Below, in pieces: positions 32,296 through 36,726 of a stretch of 36,726 bases of DNA. Position 1 is the first letter of the stretch, and each line of letters starts with the position of its first letter. The stretch spans positions 1-36,726 of the forward strand of contig JAGQOW010000038.1 of assembly GCA_020427155.1 (NCBI GenBank). Direction: 5' to 3'. The DNA comes from Planctomycetales bacterium. GTDB taxonomy: Bacteria > Planctomycetota > Planctomycetia > Pirellulales > Lacipirellulaceae. A program made the translations under genes and the position numbers. The notes below the pieces were generated by a model. The model ran no database searches. It was not told the DNA's origin and saw only the letters and a list, made by a program, of their open reading frames with translations.

Positions 32296-33369
32296 ATGTT
32301 CTCAGCTCATTCGAATACTGTGCGTCCTCGTCCAAGCGGCGTCCAAGCGTTCACGCTCGTCGAACTGCTGGTGGTGATCGCCATTATTGGCGTCCTCGTC
32401 GCACTGCTGCTGCCCGCCATTCAGGCAGCCCGCGAAGCGGCCCGTCGCATGAGTTGCCAAAACAACCTCAAGCAAATCGGCCTGGCCACGCTCAACCACA
32501 TCGACACCCACGGGCATTTTCCTACTTCGGGTTGGGGCTGGAAATGGACTGGCGATCCCGACCTCGGTTTTGGCGAAGATCAGCCTGGCGGTTGGGCCTT
32601 CAACATTCTGCCCTTCATGGAAGCTGACAATATCCGCAACTTGAGTGCAGGCCTTAGTGCTGGTAGCGCTGAAAAGAATGCCGCCATGGTAATTCAGGTC
32701 GGAACGCCGATTCCTGCCTTCAACTGCCCCTCGCGCAGAGCTGCCGTGCCCTATCCTTATGTCCACGGCGGTCAATTATCCAATAACTTTCTCGGTTGTA
32801 CGGCCAACGAGTGCGTCGTCGCCCGCAGTGACTATGCCGCCAACTCGGGCAGCATCAACGCCGGAGAAGAGTCGGGACCAGGCAACGCCACACCCAATAC
32901 CCTGCGGCGACACGATTGGCTGTATGACAAGCTGGGTACGGCCCAGATTGCCTGGAATGGAGTGACTCACCAGCGCAGCATGGTCCGCCTCGAGCAAGTC
33001 ACCGATGGCACCAGCAGCACCTATTTTGCGGGAGAGAAATGCCTTAATCCAGACCACTACGGCACCGGAATTGACAGCCGCGACGATCAACACCTGCTGC
33101 AGGGACTTGACCGAGACATGAACGGCTTCACAGCCGATGACCGTGTTTCAGAAGATGGGGTGGTCACCTCCAAGTCCAACATTCCACCCCAACAAGATCA
33201 GGCCGGGTTGAGCGTGGTATTCAACTTCGGCAGCGCTCACCCTGCTTCGTTCCACATGCTGTTTTGCGACGGTTCGGTCCATGGTATCTCTTACTCGATC
33301 GACCCCGATGCCCACCGCTATATGGGCGGTCGCGACGATGGGCGAACTGTCGATACCAGCGGCTTCTAA
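32296..33369 (+). CDS. DUF1559 protein with prepilin-type N-terminus (copy C)
   Basis: A 357-residue DUF1559 protein. The ATG at 32296 has GGAGG six bases upstream, preferred over the TTG at 32290. The leader '[18 protein letters not shown]' precedes '[16 protein letters not shown]', again with Ala at the -1 position; the Glu at +5 is kept. Family motifs are '[21 protein letters not shown]' (split after AARR), 'CPSRRAAV', '[10 protein letters not shown]', '[16 protein letters not shown]' and the C-terminal '[20 protein letters not shown]' H-x9-DG signature. It is downstream of, and probably co-transcribed with, EF-hand lipoprotein copy B, and converges on the LRR gene 40 bases away. Function unknown, as for the family. 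Confidence 0.93.
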   Translation: MFSAHSNTVRPRPSGVQAFTLVELLVVIAIIGVLVALLLPAIQAAREAARRMSCQNNLKQIGLATLNHIDTHGHFPTSGWGWKWTGDPDLGFGEDQPGGWAFNILPFMEADNIRNLSAGLSAGSAEKNAAMVIQVGTPIPAFNCPSRRAAVPYPYVHGGQLSNNFLGCTANECVVARSDYAANSGSINAGEESGPGNATPNTLRRHDWLYDKLGTAQIAWNGVTHQRSMVRLEQVTDGTSSTYFAGEKCLNPDHYGTGIDSRDDQHLLQGLDRDMNGFTADDRVSEDGVVTSKSNIPPQQDQAGLSVVFNFGSAHPASFHMLFCDGSVHGISYSIDPDAHRYMGGRDDGRTVDTSGF

Positions 33370-33409
33370 GCTCACGACCCGAGTCGCTTACGATCCGAAG
33401 CCGGGCCTA

Positions 33410-34270
33410 CTACTGCCCGTCTTGCTTTTCAGCATCGGCGTTTTCGACGTGAGTGTTGTCAGCGTCGGTTTTCTCGTCGTTGGCGTCGTTATCGATGCGG
33501 ATTCCCGGCTTCGCCTGCTCCAGCTTTTCGATCGCCTGCGCGTCGAGACCGCTGCCGTTGACCGTCAGCCGCGTGAGATTCGGCAGCTTTCCGATCGTCT
33601 CTACCGCCGTTTCGCCGAGTTCGACGCCGTTGAGCAGCAGGTGTTTTAGCGCGCCAAGGGTGGCAAGACCGGCCAGGTCGCCGTCAAGCGATGTTCCTGA
33701 AAGATCGAGAATCGTCAGCCCCTGCAGCTTGCCGATCTCGTTGAGCCCCTCGCTAGTGATCTTCGACTCGTTGAGATAAAGCGTACTGAGCCGCGGCAGT
33801 CGAGCAATGTGTACGAGCGCTGCATCACCCAGCGCCGTTTGTTTCAGAACCAGCGACGTGAGGTTGCGACAGGCCGCGACATGCGCCATCTGCTCGTCGG
33901 TCACCGCGGTGTTGGAGAGCGTCAGCACTTCCAGGTATCCCAGCTTCGCCAGCAACGGCATCGCCAGCTCGACCTGCTCTCGCACGGCAGGTAGGCTCAG
34001 GTTCACCCCCTGCACATGCGCGCGGCTCGCATCCAGTGTGACCAGCGCCCCGAGCATTTCCAACTCGGCACGCGCCTGCTGCTCGGCAGCCGACTGCCGC
34101 CCCGATTGAAACACCCAGATTCCACCGGCAACCAGGAAGAGAAGCACTCCCACCACAAGCGACTTACGAGAGCAGCAAGAGCAGGCCTTGCAGCCTGCTC
34201 CCCCTGCCTGCGAATCACAAGCAGCACTTGCCTGTTCCTGTTGTACCTCGATTGGGTCTTGATCGGTCAT
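33410..34270 (-). CDS. Membrane-anchored leucine-rich-repeat protein
   Basis: A 286-residue protein. The ATG at 34270 has AAGGAG six bases upstream, better than the frame-open ATG at 34309. A cytoplasmic N-terminus with a Cys cluster ('CKACSCCSRK') is followed by one transmembrane helix (about residues 36-55, 'SLVVGVLLFLVAGGIWVF'). A region of about 180 residues then carries regular leucine-rich repeats of roughly 23-24 residues: 'LEVLTLSNTAVTDEQMAHV', 'LTSLVLKQTALGDAALVHI', 'LSTLYLNESKITSEGLNEI', 'LTILDLSGTSLDGDLAGL', 'LKHLLLNGVELGETAVETI', 'LTRLTVNGSGLDAQAIEKL'. An acidic Asn/Asp/Glu tail ends the protein. It is an intact example of the anchor-plus-LRR layout that the interrupted gene at 11352-12359 seems to have had. 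Binding partner unknown. Confidence 0.88.
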   Translation of the reverse strand: MTDQDPIEVQQEQASAACDSQAGGAGCKACSCCSRKSLVVGVLLFLVAGGIWVFQSGRQSAAEQQARAELEMLGALVTLDASRAHVQGVNLSLPAVREQVELAMPLLAKLGYLEVLTLSNTAVTDEQMAHVAACRNLTSLVLKQTALGDAALVHIARLPRLSTLYLNESKITSEGLNEIGKLQGLTILDLSGTSLDGDLAGLATLGALKHLLLNGVELGETAVETIGKLPNLTRLTVNGSGLDAQAIEKLEQAKPGIRIDNDANDEKTDADNTHVENADAEKQDGQ

Positions 34271-34587
34271 CTCGACTCCTTCATTGGCGACGCTCGGTCG
34301 CCGTACCATTGGTTGATGTGCCTGGGTTCCCTCTCGCGCTCACGAAGTTCTGTCTACCGCTGCGCAATCCGCTTGCCGGAGGATAACCGATTGCCGACCA
34401 ACTGGCGAGTGTTTTCGTTCTGGCCTCAGTCGCTTTGGCCATTGCTAGTGAGTTTTTTCTCGCAGAGCCGCAGGGACATGGCAGTTCCTGCAACGCGCAC
34501 TGACGAGCCTGATTTCCCACGGCAGTTATGGTATAATACCGCGAGGTTGAGGTTGCCCCGTCAATCCTTTCTAAGGAGTACGCTGCC
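34271..34587. other. Divergent intergenic region
   Basis: 317 bases between the LRR gene (minus) and the aldo/keto reductase (plus). It contains the extended -10 candidate at 34529-34537. Nothing else was recognised. Confidence 0.5.
34529..34537 (+). promoter_or_regulatory. Candidate extended -10 promoter of the aldo/keto reductase
   Basis: TG-G-TATAAT is a perfect -10 hexamer with the TG extension, 51 bases before the ATG. No good -35 is present, which is typical for extended -10 promoters. The flanking GGTA...TACC gives a small inverted repeat across the element. Confidence 0.5.
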
Positions 34588-35505
34588 ATGCGATCGATCG
34601 ACCGACGGCTCTTTCTTGGTACCTCCGCAGGCGTTGCGGCCGGGCTCACTGGAATGACTCAACTGCAGTCTGCCGAGTCGCCCGCGGCCGCCCCTCCCGC
34701 TCCGCCCCTGGTTCCGCTGGGCAACACGGGCATCCAGCTTTCGCGCCTGGGCCAAGGCACCGGCGTGCGAGGCAGCAATCGCCAGTCCGATCAAACCCGC
34801 ATGGGTTACGAAAAACTGGTCCCGCTGTTTCGCCATGCCTACGATCGGGGGATTCGCTTCTTCGATCTGGCCGATCTCTACGGTTCGCACGTCTACTTCC
34901 GCGAAGCGCTGAAGACCATGGCACGCGATGAGGTTGCGATCCTCACCAAAATCTGGTGGCGCTACGATGGACCCACCGATGAATCGACCCCGCCCTGGCG
35001 CAAGCAGGTGGCCCTGACCACTATCGAACGCTTCCTGCACGAAATCGACACCGACTACCTCGACGTCGTCCTGCTGCACTGTCTGCAAAAGGCCGACTGG
35101 CAGCAAGAACTGCAACCCTACATGGAAGCACTCGACGAGGCCAAGCAGAAAGGTCAGGTGCGCGCCGTGGGCGTCTCCTGCCACGACCTGGGAGCGCTCG
35201 AAACCGCAGCCGAATCACCCTGGGTCGACGTCATCCTGGCCCGCATCAATCCCGGCGGCGTCAAGATGGATGGCACCCAGGAAGAAATCCTCGGCGTCCT
35301 GCGCCGCGCCAAGAAGAATGGAAAAGCGGTGCTCGGCATGAAAATCTTCGGCGAAGGCCAACTCGTCGACCAACGCGAAGCCTGCATTCAGTTTGCGCAA
35401 GAGTCGGGCGTGCTCGACGCGATGACTATCGGCTTCGATACCCCGGCGCAAATCGACGAAGTGCTCGAACTGATCCACCGTCACCCGGCAAAGCAGCTTG
35501 CCTGA
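34588..35505 (+). CDS. Tat-exported aldo/keto reductase
   Basis: A 305-residue NAD(P)H-dependent oxidoreductase of the aldo/keto reductase superfamily. The start follows AAGGAG by nine bases. The N-terminus 'MRSIDRRLFLGTSAGVAAG' is a twin-arginine signal, so the enzyme would be folded in the cytoplasm and exported with its cofactor. The barrel begins 'LVPLGNTGIQLSRLGQGTG'. The catalytic tetrad is readable: Asp93 and Tyr98 in 'FFDLADLYG', Lys121 in 'AILTKIW' and His164 in 'VVLLHCL'. The C-terminal 'AMTIGFDTPAQIDEVLELI' matches the family's end. Planctomycete genomes hold many Tat-signal oxidoreductases thought to act on sugars. It is followed by a GH99-like hydrolase 155 bases downstream, consistent with carbohydrate breakdown. 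Substrate unknown. Confidence 0.93.
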   Translation: MRSIDRRLFLGTSAGVAAGLTGMTQLQSAESPAAAPPAPPLVPLGNTGIQLSRLGQGTGVRGSNRQSDQTRMGYEKLVPLFRHAYDRGIRFFDLADLYGSHVYFREALKTMARDEVAILTKIWWRYDGPTDESTPPWRKQVALTTIERFLHEIDTDYLDVVLLHCLQKADWQQELQPYMEALDEAKQKGQVRAVGVSCHDLGALETAAESPWVDVILARINPGGVKMDGTQEEILGVLRRAKKNGKAVLGMKIFGEGQLVDQREACIQFAQESGVLDAMTIGFDTPAQIDEVLELIHRHPAKQLA

Positions 35506-35587
35506 GCTGCCGTATTTGCTGCCAACAGAATAGTAGGCCTCCCTCAACGAACGACCGAGCGTATTCAAGGGCAAGCCGAAGCCGACA

Positions 35588-35612
35588 GCGCCGGCGTCTG
35601 TTGCGCCGGCGC
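35588..35612 (+). terminator. GC-only hairpin after the aldo/keto reductase
   Basis: GCGCCGGCG (35588-35596) pairs with CGCCGGCGC (35604-35612) around a 7-base loop, 82 bases after the stop. There is no T-run. It may slow or stop transcription before the next gene, or be incidental in GC-rich DNA. Confidence 0.35.
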
Positions 35613-35660
35613 CGCTCGGCCTGATGCCCGTGCAGCAGCCTCTACGCGCGAGTCGACGTG

Positions 35661-36726
35661 ATGAGATCGAAAGTCGAGAAACAGATCGTGGTTTGGCTAT
35701 CAAGAGTATTAGCGATTGGACTAGGTTACTCGCTCGTCGGCCTGGCAGCGGCTGCCCCCACGGTGGGTGCGTACTATTACCCCTGGTGGGGCGAAGGAAT
35801 CGCCGGCGGCCATACGTTTGATCAAACGGTGCGAATGCACCTGACTCCCCAAGCTCAACCCCCTGCCGTCGGCCTCCACAACAGTCGCGACGCGCAAATC
35901 ATCTCCCAACACATCGATCAGAGCCATCGGGGCAATATCTCGATGTGGTCGCTCAGTTGGTGGGGGCCCAACTCGTTCGAAGACACCACCATCCGCAACC
36001 ACATCTTGCCTCATCCTCGGGCTGCCGAACTCAGCTATACGATCCACTACGAAACGACCGGTCGGCTCGGCGACTTTGGCACGCCCGACTACACCAACTT
36101 GATCCCGGATTTTCAATACCTGGCGCAGCACGTCTTTAGCGATCCCAACTATATGCGCATCGATGGCCGCCCCGTCGTGGTCATGTACCTTAGCCGAGTC
36201 TACTTTGACGATCGCAATGGTTGGATCGCACTGGCAAACTTACGCGCCGCCATGCAGCAACAGTTTGGCTACGATCCCTACATCATCGGCGATCATATCT
36301 TCGGAAACGTCGCCGCCGGCGCGACGCGCCTCGATGCCATCACCGGCTACGATGTGTACGGCCAGGTCTTTGGCGATGGCGTTGCCGACCAGCAGAGCAT
36401 CGACGACCTGGAGCAAATCTACGCCAATGCCCAGGCATTTGCCGACAGTCAAGGCGTCGACTTTGTGCCAGGGGTAACGCCGGGCTTCAACGACAAAGCG
36501 GTTCGCGAGGGTCACGCCGTTGCAGCCAGGTATCTCGACGCCCTGGGCCCGACGGCGCCCGGTTCGGTCATGCAGAAGATGCTGGACGTCGCCGTCTTGC
36601 CCCACACCGATAGCGACATCGATCAACTCATCCTGGTCACCTCGTTCAATGAATGGCATGAGGATACGCAAATCGAGCCAACCATCGTCGCGCCGTCGAC
36701 CGCTACCGACGACTCCTCGACCGGCA
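35661..36726 (+). CDS. GH99-like (endo-alpha-mannosidase-like) exported protein, partial
   Basis: An open frame from the ATG at 35661 to the window end, 355 codons and continuing. A hydrophobic segment (about residues 10-32, 'VWLSRVLAIGLGYSLVGLAAA') reads as a signal peptide. The mature part starts 'VGAYYYPWWGEG', a typical opening of GH99-like/endomannosidase domains, and goes on with 'ISMWSLSWWGPNSFEDTTI', 'RIDGRPVVVMYLSRVYF', 'DPYIIGDHIFG', 'AITGYDVYGQVFGDG', 'VPGVTPGFND' and 'LILVTSFNEWHEDTQIEP', the acidic 'SFNEWHE-x-x-x-IEP' end of the barrel. The family cleaves or is related to enzymes that cleave alpha-mannan-type glycans. The C-terminal part, which may add a PEP-CTERM or other domain, is missing. 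Planctomycetes are rich in such exported glycosidases. Neighbouring aldo/keto reductase supports a sugar-related role. Confidence 0.85.
   Translation, partial: MRSKVEKQIVVWLSRVLAIGLGYSLVGLAAAAPTVGAYYYPWWGEGIAGGHTFDQTVRMHLTPQAQPPAVGLHNSRDAQIISQHIDQSHRGNISMWSLSWWGPNSFEDTTIRNHILPHPRAAELSYTIHYETTGRLGDFGTPDYTNLIPDFQYLAQHVFSDPNYMRIDGRPVVVMYLSRVYFDDRNGWIALANLRAAMQQQFGYDPYIIGDHIFGNVAAGATRLDAITGYDVYGQVFGDGVADQQSIDDLEQIYANAQAFADSQGVDFVPGVTPGFNDKAVREGHAVAARYLDALGPTAPGSVMQKMLDVAVLPHTDSDIDQLILVTSFNEWHEDTQIEPTIVAPSTATDDSSTG

Noticed and set aside
1..36726. CRISPR arrays, tRNA or rRNA genes, insertion sequences
   Set aside because: No regularly spaced repeats, no tRNA T-loop motif in a cloverleaf context, no rRNA signature and no transposase frame were seen by eye in either strand.

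Overview
The window looks like a chromosomal segment of a planctomycete, most likely a Pirellulales-type member of Planctomycetota. The basis is three DUF1559 proteins with prepilin-like N-termini and an 'H-X9-DG'-type C-terminus, three PEP-CTERM proteins, EF-hand lipoproteins paired with DUF1559 genes, membrane-anchored leucine-rich-repeat proteins, a Tat-exported aldo/keto reductase and a GH99-like secreted hydrolase. GC content looks high, except for a visibly AT-richer patch at about 10.8-12.4 kb. Genus is not determinable by eye.

1-8.5 kb: one compact plus-strand operon. It starts with the end of a sensor histidine kinase and a STAS protein. It continues with a type II secretion/type IV pilus-like machine: GspE/PilB ATPase, GspF/PilC platform protein, PilM-like actin fold protein, PilN-, PilO- and PilP/GspC-like small membrane proteins, and a secretin. 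It closes with a tiny charged protein. No pseudopilin or prepilin peptidase gene is present here. Proteins with prepilin-type N-termini (DUF1559) occur later in the same window.

8.5-16.7 kb: mixed metabolism and hypotheticals. There is a secreted planctomycete hypothetical, a dihydroorotate dehydrogenase-family flavoprotein, and a low-GC minus-strand block whose membrane segment and leucine-rich domain lie in one frame separated by a single TAA. Next come a fumarylacetoacetate-hydrolase family enzyme, a glutamate-1-semialdehyde aminomutase-like class III aminotransferase, and a divergent M81/MlrC-type metallopeptidase.

16.7-22.9 kb: a minus-strand heavy-metal efflux locus. In transcription order it encodes a Cys/His-rich exported protein, a His-rich CusB/CzcB-type adaptor, a CusA/CzcA-type RND pump, and a His/Asp/Glu-rich lipoprotein. 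No outer-membrane factor is present.

23.3-36.7 kb: exported and cell-surface genes. There are three PEP-CTERM proteins, three DUF1559 proteins, two paralogous EF-hand lipoproteins each next to a DUF1559 gene (in opposite gene order), a membrane-anchored LRR protein, a Tat-signal aldo/keto reductase, and a GH99-like protein that runs off the end. The intergenic spaces here are long. One convincing rho-independent terminator follows the 407-residue PEP-CTERM gene.

The most coherent candidate for an under-described system is the duplicated EF-hand lipoprotein/DUF1559 module, together with the pseudopilin-less GspE-F/PilMNOP/secretin machine that could in principle assemble or export DUF1559 proteins. 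That functional link is inference.
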